A DNA stretch of 64,000 nucleotides, from the NCBI GenBank assembly GCA_020634375.1, contig JACKBX010000004.1:248001-312000 (forward strand), written 5' to 3'. A program made the translations under genes and the position numbers. Positions 24,813 to 33,931 of this stretch are shown here, piece by piece. This stretch comes from Ardenticatenaceae bacterium. Lineage in GTDB: Bacteria > Chloroflexota > Anaerolineae > Promineifilales > Promineifilaceae. Under the pieces are notes generated by a model. The model was not told the DNA's origin, did not search any database, and saw only the letters and a program-made list of their open reading frames with translations. Within the stretch, counting starts at the first letter, position 1. Every line of letters begins with the position of its first letter.

Positions 24813-26330
24813 CTACTCCCCAAAGGTGATGCCCTGCGCCAGGGGCAGATCGCGTGACCAGTTGAGGGTGTTGGTTTGGCGGCGCATGTACGCTTTCCAG
24901 GCGTCGGAGCCGGATTCACGGCCGCCGCCGGTTTCCTTTTCGCCGCCGAATGCGCCGCCGATTTCTGCGCCAGAGGTGCCGATGTTGACATTGGCGATGC
25001 CGCAGTCGGAACCGGAGGCGCTGAGGAAGCGTTCGGCCGTCCTCATGCTGTCAGTGAAGATGGCGCTGGAGAGACCCTGGGTGACGCCGTTGTGCAGGGC
25101 GATAGCCTCGTCAAGCGTCCCGTATTCCAGTAAATAGAGGATGGGGGCGAAGGTTTCGGTGCGCACGATGTCTGTTTGCGCGGGCATTTTGAGCAGGGCG
25201 GGCGTGACGTAGGTGGGGCCTAAATCGGGGCGGGCTGCGCCGCCGGTGAGCAGGTCGCCGCCATCCTGTTGGGCGATGGCGATGGCCTGCATCATGCCTT
25301 GCACGGCTTTCTCGCTGACGAGCGGCCCCATCAGCGTGCCTGCGGCGAGGGGGTTGCCGATGGGCACTTGTTGGTACGCTTTTTGCAGGCGGGCGGTCAG
25401 TTCTGGGGCGATGGCTTTGTGCATGATGATGCGGCGGGTGGAGGTGCAGCGCTGCCCGGCTGTGCCTACTGCGCCGAAGAGGATGGCGCGGACGGCGAGG
25501 TCGAGGTCGGCGGTTTCATCGACGATGATGGCGTTGTTGCCGCCTAATTCGAGGAGGGAGCGCCCCAGGCGGCGGGCGACGGTTTCGGCGACGCTGCGGC
25601 CAACGGGGATGGAGCCGGTGAAGGCGATGAGGGGCAGACGGCCGTCTGCCGCAATCAACTTGCCAATGTCTGGCCCGCCCACAGCCAGATTGAAGATGCC
25701 GCTGAGTCCGTAGTCGGCCATGACCTGGTTGGCGATGTGTTGGGTGGCAACGGCCGTTAACGGGGTGAGTTCCGACGGTTTCCAAATCATGGTGTCGCCG
25801 GCGACGGCAGCGATGGCGGCGTTCCATGACCAGACGGCGACGGGGAAGTTGAAGGTGGTGATGATGCCGATGGGGCCGAGGGGCAGCCATTGTTCGATCA
25901 TGCGGTGGTACGGCCGTTCCGACTGCATCGTCAGCCCATACAACTGGCGGCTGAGGCCGACGGCGAAATCGCAGACATCAATCATTTCTTGCACTTCGCC
26001 AATGCCTTCGGCACGGATTTTGCCCATTTCTAATGTGACCAGTTCGCCCAATGGCTCTTGATATTGGCGCAGGGCGTTGCCCAAATCGCGGATGAGCAGG
26101 CCGCGGCGCGGCGCGGGCATATCGCGCCAGGTCACGAAGGCGGCTTGGGCGGCGGCAATGATTTGTTCATACGCGGCGGGGGTGGCGGGGATGACCTGGG
26201 CAATGGCTTCGCCGCTGGCGGGGTTGTAGGAAGTGATGGGCGTTCCGTCGGTTTCTAGCCAATTGCCTGGGCCGATGCAGGCGCCAGGGTTGACCTTTTT
26301 CAGGTTTAATTTGTCGAGAATGGTTTGCAT
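24813..26330 (-). CDS. amaB: ALDH7-type aldehyde dehydrogenase, probable 2-aminoadipate semialdehyde dehydrogenase
   Basis: A 505-residue NAD-dependent dehydrogenase. Motifs: F-N-F-P-V-A-V-W (about 172), W-K-P-S-E-L-T-P (about 195), the general base in E-L-G-G-N-N-A-I (about 265) and the catalytic Cys in T-A-G-Q-R-C-T-S-T (about 300). The C-terminal block G-T-S-G-A-E-I-G-G-A-F-G-G-E-K-E-T-G-G-G and R-E-S-G-S-D-A-W-K is diagnostic for ALDH7/antiquitin. That family oxidises piperideine-6-carboxylate/2-aminoadipate semialdehyde in lysine breakdown. No other lysine gene is in the window. A GAG-rich site precedes the ATG at 26330. Confidence 0.9.
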   Translation of the reverse strand: MQTILDKLNLKKVNPGACIGPGNWLETDGTPITSYNPASGEAIAQVIPATPAAYEQIIAAAQAAFVTWRDMPAPRRGLLIRDLGNALRQYQEPLGELVTLEMGKIRAEGIGEVQEMIDVCDFAVGLSRQLYGLTMQSERPYHRMIEQWLPLGPIGIITTFNFPVAVWSWNAAIAAVAGDTMIWKPSELTPLTAVATQHIANQVMADYGLSGIFNLAVGGPDIGKLIAADGRLPLIAFTGSIPVGRSVAETVARRLGRSLLELGGNNAIIVDETADLDLAVRAILFGAVGTAGQRCTSTRRIIMHKAIAPELTARLQKAYQQVPIGNPLAAGTLMGPLVSEKAVQGMMQAIAIAQQDGGDLLTGGAARPDLGPTYVTPALLKMPAQTDIVRTETFAPILYLLEYGTLDEAIALHNGVTQGLSSAIFTDSMRTAERFLSASGSDCGIANVNIGTSGAEIGGAFGGEKETGGGRESGSDAWKAYMRRQTNTLNWSRDLPLAQGITFGE

Positions 26331-26697
26331 GTTTCACTCCATTATTGAGTAAGGATGAAGGTTGAATGGTGAAGGTTGATGGAAGTATAGCAAGTTGTGA
26401 CAAGACTGCGCATCTGGATTCGGATAAACCATGAGAAATGGCGTAGTGGAATTTGTGTCTTTTGTCTTATTTACAGGAGCGGAGATTTTGTTATGATTAG
26501 CGGCGGTTAGATTATGGTAGGTTTGTATATCACGATTGGCAACATTCCCCCACCGGCCTAGCTTTGCTAAGGCCGTTGCTTGCTTTTTCCATATTTTTTT
26601 GAACTGTATAGTTTGGCAGAAAAGAAACGGCCGTTTTCCTTCAGTTGTTTGAGGGATATATGAGTTTGGGTGAGTGTGTGCCGAGGAGTTAACATCA
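26331..26697. other. Intergenic region between amaB and first KimA-like gene
   Basis: About 370 bp, no gene seen. It contains a heptad-periodic stretch next to the amaB start (GATGAAGGTTGAATGGTGAA, about 26353-26385) and an AACGGCCGTT at 26627. The divergent promoters of both genes must lie here; no clear -35/-10 pair stands out. Confidence 0.6.
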
Positions 26698-28608
26698 ATG
26701 TCTCTTTCATATCTTAACGTCAAGCGAATGTTACTGGGTGATCCGTTTCCAACCCGCCAGGAAATTCACGAACGTTTGGACAAGGTTCGTGCCCTGGCAA
26801 TTTTTGCGTCGGATCCCATCAGCAGCAATGCGTATGCAACTGAAGCAATTATGAGTGTGCTCATCCTATTGGGGAGTGGGGCACTTTCTATGACGCTGCC
26901 AATTGCTATGGGGATTATGACGCTGGTGCTGCTGGTTGTTTTCAGTTATATCCAGACAATTTTGCATTATCCTGATGGCGGCGGCGCTTATACGGTCGCA
27001 AAGGATAATTTGGGTACGCTGCCTTCGTTGTTTGCAGCATCGGCGCTGCTGCTAGATTACATTCTCACGGTGTCGGTGTCTGTCTCGGCGGGGGTGCGTG
27101 CTATCACGTCAGCGTTTCCTGGGGTGTATGAGTACCGGGTGTTGTTGGCATTAACGGCAGTTGCCCTCATCACATGGATTAATCTGCGTGGCGTACGCGA
27201 AAGCGGCACAATCTTTGCCATACCCACCTACGCCTTTGTGGGCGGCGTTCTCGTCACCGTTGCCTACGGGTTAGTCCGCTATTTTGGCTTGTTTGGCATA
27301 GCGACACTCACACCCGTCGTACACGACGTGGCTCCTGCCTCTCCTGTGACCGATTTCCTGTTCATATGGCTGGTATTGCGAGCCTTTGCTGCTGGATGTA
27401 CCGCCCTGACAGGCATTGAGGCCATCAGCAACGGCGTGCAGGCCTTCAAACCTCCGGAAGCAAACAACGCCGCAAAAACAATGGTCGTCATGGGTGTCAC
27501 GGCAATGTCCTTGTTTGTGGGCATTACTTTCCTGGCAACCCATTTGAACCTGTTACCGTCAGAAGAAGAAAGTATTCTCTCGCAAATGACGCGAGAAGTA
27601 TCTGGAACCGGGTTCCTGTACTATTGGGTACAGTTTTTCACTATGATGATTTTGATTCTAGCGGCCAACACGGGCTACCAGGATTTCCCGCGGCTCAGCT
27701 CATTCCTGGCAAAAGATGGATTCATGCCCCGCTGGTTACAGCATCGCGGTGACAGACTGGTGTACAGTTACGGTATTATTTCACTGGCTGTTGTCGCTTC
27801 AATCCTCATTCTCATATTCCAGGCGGATGAAATTGCCATGCTGCCGCTGTATGCGTTGGGCGTGATGCTCAGTTTCACGCTTTCGCAGTCTGGTATGGTG
27901 CGATTGATGGGCAAAGTAGGCAAGCTAAAGCCGGGCGAAACTGAACACACCGGGGTCACAACGATTCATTTCGAGCGCGGATGGTGGTGGAAGCGAGGGT
28001 TGAACGCGATTGGAGCAATCGTAACGGGTGTTGTGCTCATCGTTCTCGTGATTACTAAATTTGCCGAAGGTGCCTGGGTGATTGTACTGGCCATTCCGCT
28101 CCTTGTTTTGAACTTCCGAGGTATCAAACGCCACTACGCTAATGTGGCCGACTCTCTGAGTACCCGTGAACTCGAACTGCCACAGGTGACGCGCCCGGTT
28201 GCTAATGTGATCATTGTTCCGGTAGCGGACATTCACCGTGGCACGTTGTATGCTTTGCAGTTTACAAAGACTTTCTCTGCTGATGTGCGTGTGGTTTGTG
28301 TTGTTACCACTCAGGAAGAACTGGAACGTATCCAACGTCGTTGGAATCGCTTCCCGGAAATTACAAATGATATGCGGCTTATCTGCATTGAGTATGAATA
28401 TCGGGATATTTTGACGCCACTTGTGGAATACATTGAAGGTGTTAAGAATAATGAATTTCCTGGACAGGTGGTCACCGTGCTTATCCCTGAATTTGTGCCA
28501 GAATCTATGATGGGCCATTTGCTGCATAATCAGACGGCTAACTTCTTGCGGTTCCGCCTGCGGGGGCAGCCTGACCTGGCTGTGATAGATGTTCCTTATC
28601 AGATTTAG
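26698..28608 (+). CDS. KimA-like potassium transporter (APC superfamily), paralog 1
   Basis: A 636-residue membrane protein with about 12 helices (residues about 30-475) and a cytosolic C-terminal domain (about 490-636) resembling a universal-stress/nucleotide-binding fold. S-S-N-A-Y-A-T-E, P-D-G-G-G-A-Y-T-V-A-K-D-N-L-G, G-C-T-A-L-T-G-V/I-E-A-I-S-N and L-A-A-N-T-G-Y-Q-D-F-P match remembered B. subtilis KimA, a proton-coupled potassium importer controlled by c-di-AMP. AGGAG lies nine bases before the ATG at 26698, which is preferred over an upstream in-frame start. A very similar paralog follows. The potassium role is inferred from similarity, not certain. Confidence 0.82.
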   Translation: MSLSYLNVKRMLLGDPFPTRQEIHERLDKVRALAIFASDPISSNAYATEAIMSVLILLGSGALSMTLPIAMGIMTLVLLVVFSYIQTILHYPDGGGAYTVAKDNLGTLPSLFAASALLLDYILTVSVSVSAGVRAITSAFPGVYEYRVLLALTAVALITWINLRGVRESGTIFAIPTYAFVGGVLVTVAYGLVRYFGLFGIATLTPVVHDVAPASPVTDFLFIWLVLRAFAAGCTALTGIEAISNGVQAFKPPEANNAAKTMVVMGVTAMSLFVGITFLATHLNLLPSEEESILSQMTREVSGTGFLYYWVQFFTMMILILAANTGYQDFPRLSSFLAKDGFMPRWLQHRGDRLVYSYGIISLAVVASILILIFQADEIAMLPLYALGVMLSFTLSQSGMVRLMGKVGKLKPGETEHTGVTTIHFERGWWWKRGLNAIGAIVTGVVLIVLVITKFAEGAWVIVLAIPLLVLNFRGIKRHYANVADSLSTRELELPQVTRPVANVIIVPVADIHRGTLYALQFTKTFSADVRVVCVVTTQEELERIQRRWNRFPEITNDMRLICIEYEYRDILTPLVEYIEGVKNNEFPGQVVTVLIPEFVPESMMGHLLHNQTANFLRFRLRGQPDLAVIDVPYQI

Positions 28609-28637
28609 AAGCTACTGTAGGTGAATAATGTGGAAAA

Positions 28638-28669
28638 GGGTGTCGGGGTGTTAACCTGACACCCTTTTT
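28638..28669 (+). terminator. Terminator between the two KimA-like genes
   Basis: GGGTGTC pairs with 28658-28664 and is followed by five Ts. A 20-bp perfect palindrome centred on AACGGCCGTT (28697-28716) lies just beyond. Confidence 0.8.
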
Positions 28670-28831
28670 GCTTTTTGGGGTGGGCAGCAAGAGGATGTGG
28701 GAACGGCCGTTCCCACCACTCGCTTACCCAAACCTTAGACGGCATGTATAATCAGTTATAGAGTGGCTACATACCTGCCTATTGCCAGGACATATGTTAT
28801 TTGTTGGATCATTATTGTGAAGGAGTAGAAC

Positions 28832-30739
28832 ATGTCAGCATCATTTTCAAGCATTAAGCGAGTTTTGATTGGGGAACCCTTTCCCACACATGATGAAATC
28901 CATGAAAGGCTTGACAAACTTCGCGGATTAGCAATCTTTGCTTCCGACCCCATTAGCAGTAACGCTTATGCGACCGAAGCGATCATGAGTGTGTTGATCT
29001 TGCTGGGTAGTGGGGCCTTAGCCATGACGCTCCCCATTGCTATGGGCATCATGGGTCTGGTGTTGTTGGTAATTTTCAGTTATATCCAGACCATATTGCA
29101 TTATCCCGATGGTGGTGGCGCATATACAGTGGCAAAAGATAATCTGGGAACCATGCCGTCACTATTTGCGGCCTCTGCCCTATTAATTGATTATATCCTC
29201 ACCGTGTCGGTCTCGGTCTCGGCTGGTATCCGCGCTATTACATCCGCTTTTCCGGCGCTGTTTGATCACAGGGTCTTGCTGGCCGTATTAGCGATTATTA
29301 TTCTGACCTGGATCAATCTACGCGGCGTGCGTGAGAGCGGGACAATTTTTGCAGTGCCAACCTATGCGTTTGTGGTTGGGGTGTTGTTGACTGTCGCTTG
29401 GGGATTGGTGCGATATTTTGGTTTATTTGGCACGGCACAGTTAGTCCCGGCGGTGCATGATGTAGCCCCGGAAGGGCCGATTACAAATTTCTTGTATATT
29501 TGGTTGATATTGCGGGCGTTTGCGGCTGGCTGTACAGCCCTGACGGGAATTGAAGCGATCAGTAATGGTGTACAGGCCTTTAAGCCCCCGGAATCAAAGA
29601 ATGCGGCCAAGACGATGGTGGCGATGGGCATCATAGCCATGTCTTTATTTGTGGGCATTACATTTGTAGCAACGCATTTGAACTTGTTGCCTTCGGAAGA
29701 AGAAAGTGTTTTGTCGCAACTAACGCGAGAAGTATCTGGAACGGGATTCCTGTACTATTGGGTACAGTTTTTCACCATGATGATTTTGATCTTGGCGGCG
29801 AATACCGGCTATCAGGATTTTCCCCGGCTTAGTTCATTCCTGGCAAAGGATCGCTTTATGCCACGCTGGATGCAAAATCGCGGCGACCGACTGGTTTACA
29901 ATGGCGGCATTATCACGCTGGCTATCATTGCTTCGATAATTGTGATTGCCTTTCAGGCGGATGAGATTGCGATGCTGCCGCTGTACGCCCTGGGGGTTAT
30001 GTTAAGTTTTAGCCTGTCGCAGGCTGGCATGGTACACCTGATGAGCAAGGTGGGAAAGTTGAAGCCAGGAGAAACGGCATACACAGGCGTGACGACGATT
30101 CATTACGAAACAAGCTGGCGCTGGAAGATGTTGTTAAATGGCGTGGGGTCGGTGGTAACGGCCGTTGTCCTGATTGTCCTGATCATTACCAAATTTGGCG
30201 AGGGGGCATGGTTGGTTGTCATTGCTATTCCTATGCTCGTTTATTTACTGCGCACAATACGCGATCATTACACACATGTCTCCGAGGCTCTGAGCACACA
30301 CAATTTGAAGATGGAAGCACTGCAAGACATTGCGGATGTGATAGTTATTCCAATTGGCGATGTCCATCGGGGAACGCTGCGTGCCTTGCAATATGCCAAG
30401 CGCATCACTAGCAATGTGCGTGCCGTATATGTCTCCACGTCTGACACAGCCCGCGAGCGGGTGGAACGGCGTTGGAATCGCTTCCCGGCCATCACGGGAG
30501 ATGTGTCATTAATTTGTATGGATTACGAATATCGGGATGTATTAACGCCATTGGTTGACTACATTGAAAAAGTAAATCATGAAGAGTATCCGAACCAAAT
30601 TGTCACAGTGGTAATTCCAGAATTTGTGCCGCAAAATCTGGCTGCGCAACTGCTGCATAATCAGACGGCTAATTTGCTGCGGGCACGCTTGCGCGGACAC
30701 GAGGATATTGTCGTGGTCGATGTACCTTATCATATTTAG
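28832..30739 (+). CDS. KimA-like potassium transporter (APC superfamily), paralog 2
   Basis: A 635-residue protein alignable end to end with its neighbour, with shared long blocks such as H-E-R-L-D-K-x-R-x-L-A-I-F-A-S-D and I-L-A-A-N-T-G-Y-Q-D-F-P-R-L-S. The C-terminal cytosolic domain has diverged most, including I-G-D-V-H-R-G-T-L in place of V-A-D-I-H-R-G-T-L, so the two copies may differ in regulation. AAGGAG precedes the ATG by nine bases. Tandem duplication is the simplest origin. The intervening terminator suggests independent transcription. Confidence 0.83.
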   Translation: MSASFSSIKRVLIGEPFPTHDEIHERLDKLRGLAIFASDPISSNAYATEAIMSVLILLGSGALAMTLPIAMGIMGLVLLVIFSYIQTILHYPDGGGAYTVAKDNLGTMPSLFAASALLIDYILTVSVSVSAGIRAITSAFPALFDHRVLLAVLAIIILTWINLRGVRESGTIFAVPTYAFVVGVLLTVAWGLVRYFGLFGTAQLVPAVHDVAPEGPITNFLYIWLILRAFAAGCTALTGIEAISNGVQAFKPPESKNAAKTMVAMGIIAMSLFVGITFVATHLNLLPSEEESVLSQLTREVSGTGFLYYWVQFFTMMILILAANTGYQDFPRLSSFLAKDRFMPRWMQNRGDRLVYNGGIITLAIIASIIVIAFQADEIAMLPLYALGVMLSFSLSQAGMVHLMSKVGKLKPGETAYTGVTTIHYETSWRWKMLLNGVGSVVTAVVLIVLIITKFGEGAWLVVIAIPMLVYLLRTIRDHYTHVSEALSTHNLKMEALQDIADVIVIPIGDVHRGTLRALQYAKRITSNVRAVYVSTSDTARERVERRWNRFPAITGDVSLICMDYEYRDVLTPLVDYIEKVNHEEYPNQIVTVVIPEFVPQNLAAQLLHNQTANLLRARLRGHEDIVVVDVPYHI

Positions 30740-30784
30740 CGGCTTTTGTTTGGCTCTTTGGGCATTCAGGGAGTGACAGGGTGG

Positions 30785-30840
30785 GCGTGAAACGTGAATC
30801 GTGAAATGCATTTCAGTGCACCACGTTTCACACTTCACGC
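30785..30840. repeat. Heptad CGTGAAA/T inverted repeat
   Basis: CGTGAAA-CGTGAAT-CGTGAAA words face an inverted set ending TTCACGC (for example 30787-30796 with 30822-30831). It lies 46 bp after the second KimA-like gene. Confidence 0.8.
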
Positions 30841-30891
30841 TAAATCCCATAAACTCGAAGATGCTCTTTGTTCGAGATCATGTGAGGCACG

Positions 30892-33225
30892 ATGGCTGTA
30901 CAGCATAATGCAAATGAGATTACTCTCAGCCGCACCCTGGGATTGTTAGATATTACGATGATTGGTGTCGGCGCGATGATTGGCGCGGGCATCTTTGTCC
31001 TGACGGGTATTGCCGCTGGAGAAGCAGGCCCGGCCTTGGTGTTGGCCTTTCTGTTAAATGGCGTGGTGACGACATTCACGGCGCTGTCTTATGCCGAATT
31101 GGGGTCTTGTTTCCCAGAAGCTGGTGGTGGTTATCTGTGGGTGAAAGAAGGGCTGGGCGGCACGCAAGGATTCCTGGCCGGTTGGATGAGCTGGTTCGCT
31201 CACGCGGTGGCCTGCTCGTTGTATGGGCTGGGGTTTGGTCGCTTCGCGTTGGAGTTGGTTTTGTTGGCCTTTCCGGGGGCAGAGGCATGGGCACGGCCGT
31301 TAACCCTCATCTTCATGGTTCTCATCGTCATCCTCTTTGCCTACATCAACTTCCGCGGGGCCAGCGAAACCGGGCTAATTGGCAACGTCGTCACCATCGC
31401 CAAAGTCATCATTCTTGCCGTTTTCATTGCCTTTGGCATCGCCGCCATGCTGCGCCGTCCCGACCTCAATGTCTTCCGCGAGAGTTTCCTGCCACATGGC
31501 CTCAGCGGTGTGTTTGTGGCGATGGGTCTGACCTTCATCGCCTTTGAGGGGTACGAAATCATCGCCCAAAGTGGCGAGGAAGTAAAAAATCCCAAGTACA
31601 ACATTCCGCGAGCCATTTTCATCTCCATTATCGTGGTGGTGATTATTTATGCGTTGGTGGCCGTTGTCGCCATTGGCGCGGTGACGGTTCCAGCTAGCGC
31701 GGGCAATCTGCCCGTTTGGGATTATCTGGCTGAGGCAAAAGAAGTTGCCATTGTGCGTGCCGCAGAGCAGTTTATGGGCGGCTGGGGTGGCATCTTGATT
31801 TTGATTAGCGGTCTGGCTTCCACGATGTCGGCGTTGAATGCCACCGTGTATTCTTCCTCCCGTGTTTCTTTTGCAATGGGCCGCGACCATAACTTGCCCT
31901 CAATTTTGGGGCGCATTCATCCAAAGATGCATACGCCTTATTGGGCGGTGGTCATTTCAGCGGTGTTGGTCATTGTGATGGCGCTCTCTTTGCCTATTGA
32001 CGAGGTGGCGAAGGCCGCTGATGTGATGTTTTTGTTGATGTTTGCGCAGGTGAATGTGACGGTGATGACGCTGCGGCAGCGTCGCCCAGACCTGGATAGG
32101 GGGTATTTTGTGCCCTTTTTCCCCTGGCCTGCTGTAATCGGCATTTTTACGAATATTGCGTTGGCGGTATTCCTGGCAATTGAGACCGGGCGTGTGGGGT
32201 TGGTGACGCTGGGCTGGATTGCCGGCGGGATGTTGTTGTATTGGGGCTATTTCCGCCGTGTGGAGGAACGGAAACGGCCGTTAGAAGTGATCATGCGCGA
32301 AGCCCTGGTGTCAGTAGACTATTCTGTGCTGGTTCCCGTGGCGCAGCCCAATCAGGCTCGTGAGTTAGGGCTGCTGGCGGCGATGATGGCGAAAGAGCAT
32401 AATGGAGAGGTGCTGGCCCTCAATGTGATCCGCGTGCCGCCGCAGTTGAGTTTGCAGTACGGCCGTCTCTTCCTCAAAGAAGGTCGGGAACCAGTCTATG
32501 CCGTCATTGATGAAGTAAAACAGCATAATATCCCGGTGCACACCATGATCCGGTTGGGCCGTAATGTGCCTGATGCGATTCTGAAAACCGTTGATGAAAA
32601 TGCCAGTGATATGATCCTCTTTGGTTGGCCGGGCACCTCTGGCACAAACGACCGGCTTTTTGGCTCGGTTATCGATCGCATTGTGAGCAATCCCCCGGCG
32701 GATATTGCCATTTTCCGCCCGCATGATCCGTTTCCTTATGAGCGATTGCGCCGCATTGTTGTGCCGGTGGCAGGTGGGCCAAATTGTCGCCTGGCTGTGG
32801 ATACGGCCGTTTCCCTTGCCCGCAATACCCAAGAGTCAACCCAGGTCGTTTTGCTGCACGTTTTAGTAGATGGTACAGACCCGGCTGCCGCCCAAGCTCG
32901 TGCCAACAACGCCTTCCGCCGCGCAGGCGAAGGGATTAATTACCCTTACGAAACGAAAACCATCACGGCCAGCAGCCCCGTAGAGGGGATTTTAGCTGAG
33001 GCAGCCGAGGCTGATATGGTCATCCTTGGAGCCACCAAAGAACCCTTCTTTGTCAACTTATTGATGGGCAACGTCTCGCAGCAAGTGGCTGAAGACGCAC
33101 ATTGCCCAGTCCTAATCGTCAAACGTCGCAGCACCGTGCTCAAATCTATGCTGCGCGAAACTGTCCTCCAACCAGTCTTGCGCTCCCGCAAATTGGATGG
33201 CAATGGAACCACAAAAAGCTCGTGA
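30892..33225 (+). CDS. APC-family amino acid permease fused to two universal stress domains
   Basis: A 777-residue protein. The membrane part (about 12-455) begins with the APC signature I-G-V-G-A-M-I-G-A-G-I-F-V-L-T-G and has A-F-E-G-Y-E near residue 220. Two tandem universal-stress-type domains follow: about 475-615 (V-L-V-P-V-A...D-M-I-L-F-G-W) and about 620-760 (I-V-V-P-V-A-G-G, I-L-G-A-T, C-P-V-L-I-V-K). GAGG precedes the ATG. Similar permease-USP fusions are known in archaea and Chloroflexota; the stress domains probably bind a nucleotide and gate transport. The substrate cannot be predicted beyond cationic or neutral amino acids. Confidence 0.87.
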   Translation: MAVQHNANEITLSRTLGLLDITMIGVGAMIGAGIFVLTGIAAGEAGPALVLAFLLNGVVTTFTALSYAELGSCFPEAGGGYLWVKEGLGGTQGFLAGWMSWFAHAVACSLYGLGFGRFALELVLLAFPGAEAWARPLTLIFMVLIVILFAYINFRGASETGLIGNVVTIAKVIILAVFIAFGIAAMLRRPDLNVFRESFLPHGLSGVFVAMGLTFIAFEGYEIIAQSGEEVKNPKYNIPRAIFISIIVVVIIYALVAVVAIGAVTVPASAGNLPVWDYLAEAKEVAIVRAAEQFMGGWGGILILISGLASTMSALNATVYSSSRVSFAMGRDHNLPSILGRIHPKMHTPYWAVVISAVLVIVMALSLPIDEVAKAADVMFLLMFAQVNVTVMTLRQRRPDLDRGYFVPFFPWPAVIGIFTNIALAVFLAIETGRVGLVTLGWIAGGMLLYWGYFRRVEERKRPLEVIMREALVSVDYSVLVPVAQPNQARELGLLAAMMAKEHNGEVLALNVIRVPPQLSLQYGRLFLKEGREPVYAVIDEVKQHNIPVHTMIRLGRNVPDAILKTVDENASDMILFGWPGTSGTNDRLFGSVIDRIVSNPPADIAIFRPHDPFPYERLRRIVVPVAGGPNCRLAVDTAVSLARNTQESTQVVLLHVLVDGTDPAAAQARANNAFRRAGEGINYPYETKTITASSPVEGILAEAAEADMVILGATKEPFFVNLLMGNVSQQVAEDAHCPVLIVKRRSTVLKSMLRETVLQPVLRSRKLDGNGTTKSS

Positions 33226-33230
33226 TAGGT

Positions 33231-33257
33231 ACAAGTTACTGATGTTTTGTAACTTGT
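33231..33257. repeat. Heptad-type inverted repeat after the permease-USP gene
   Basis: ACAAGTTAC (33231-33239) is inverted at 33249-33257, followed by TAACTTG-TAACCTG heptads. Confidence 0.7.
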
Positions 33258-33283
33258 AACCTGAAACGCATTTGGAGATACCG

Positions 33284-33931
33284 ATGGAAAACAAGACCAA
33301 TCAACAAGAAACGCCACCCAACGGTGAAGAGATTCATGTTCAACATGTGACCCTGAGTCAGAGTAACATGGGGAGTGTTACGGCGCATAGCGTAGACATG
33401 ACGCGAGGAGGCGCTGCAAAAGTGAAGGGCGACACCGTCACGATCCGGCAAGGTGGTGTGCAAGAGGTTTATGCAGATGATATGGTGGTACGTCAGGGGG
33501 GCGTCGTCCGGGCACAAACGGAAACGCTTGAGGTCAATCAGGGTGGTGTTGTGCTGGCGACGACGAAAACGGCGCAATTCAATGCCGCGAATGCGGTTGC
33601 CGTTGTTGCTGGTGAAGCCGTGACCCTTTCCCAGAGCGAGGCGAAAGTGGTGCTGACGCGTGCTGACGTTGTTGTAGACCAGGGCAGCGTGCAAGCGCTG
33701 GTGACAACGGGCGATGTGACGATGGATCAGGCGGGAGCCGGCATCTTGGTAGCTGGAAATGTAAAGGCGTCCAACAGTGGCACGTTCTTGCTCATTGCCG
33801 GGAATGTGTCGGGAGATGTGAAGGCGACGTTTGGCCCAATAGAGTCCATTATTTTTGGTGTGGTTGCCGGAATTGTTGCAGGTGCGCTGCTGTTGTTTGG
33901 CAATTTGTTTGGTCGCCGCTTTCGTAAATAG
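33284..33931 (+). CDS. Unrecognised beta-repeat protein with C-terminal membrane helix
   Basis: About 215 residues. I do not recognise a named family. From about residue 20 to 180 the protein is a chain of degenerate 18-20-residue units such as V-T-I-R-Q-G-G-V-Q-E-V-Y-A-D-D-M and V-V-R-Q-G-G-V-V-R-A-Q-T-E-T. This suggests a small beta-helix/beta-solenoid like bactofilins. One membrane helix (about 188-208) and a basic tip R-R-F-R-K close it, so the repeat is probably cytosolic and tail-anchored. GGAG (33274-33277) favours ATG 33284 over an upstream TTG. Its 3' end overlaps the convergent aminotransferase gene by 83 bp. A bactofilin-like scaffold is a guess. Confidence 0.7.
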   Translation: MENKTNQQETPPNGEEIHVQHVTLSQSNMGSVTAHSVDMTRGGAAKVKGDTVTIRQGGVQEVYADDMVVRQGGVVRAQTETLEVNQGGVVLATTKTAQFNAANAVAVVAGEAVTLSQSEAKVVLTRADVVVDQGSVQALVTTGDVTMDQAGAGILVAGNVKASNSGTFLLIAGNVSGDVKATFGPIESIIFGVVAGIVAGALLLFGNLFGRRFRK

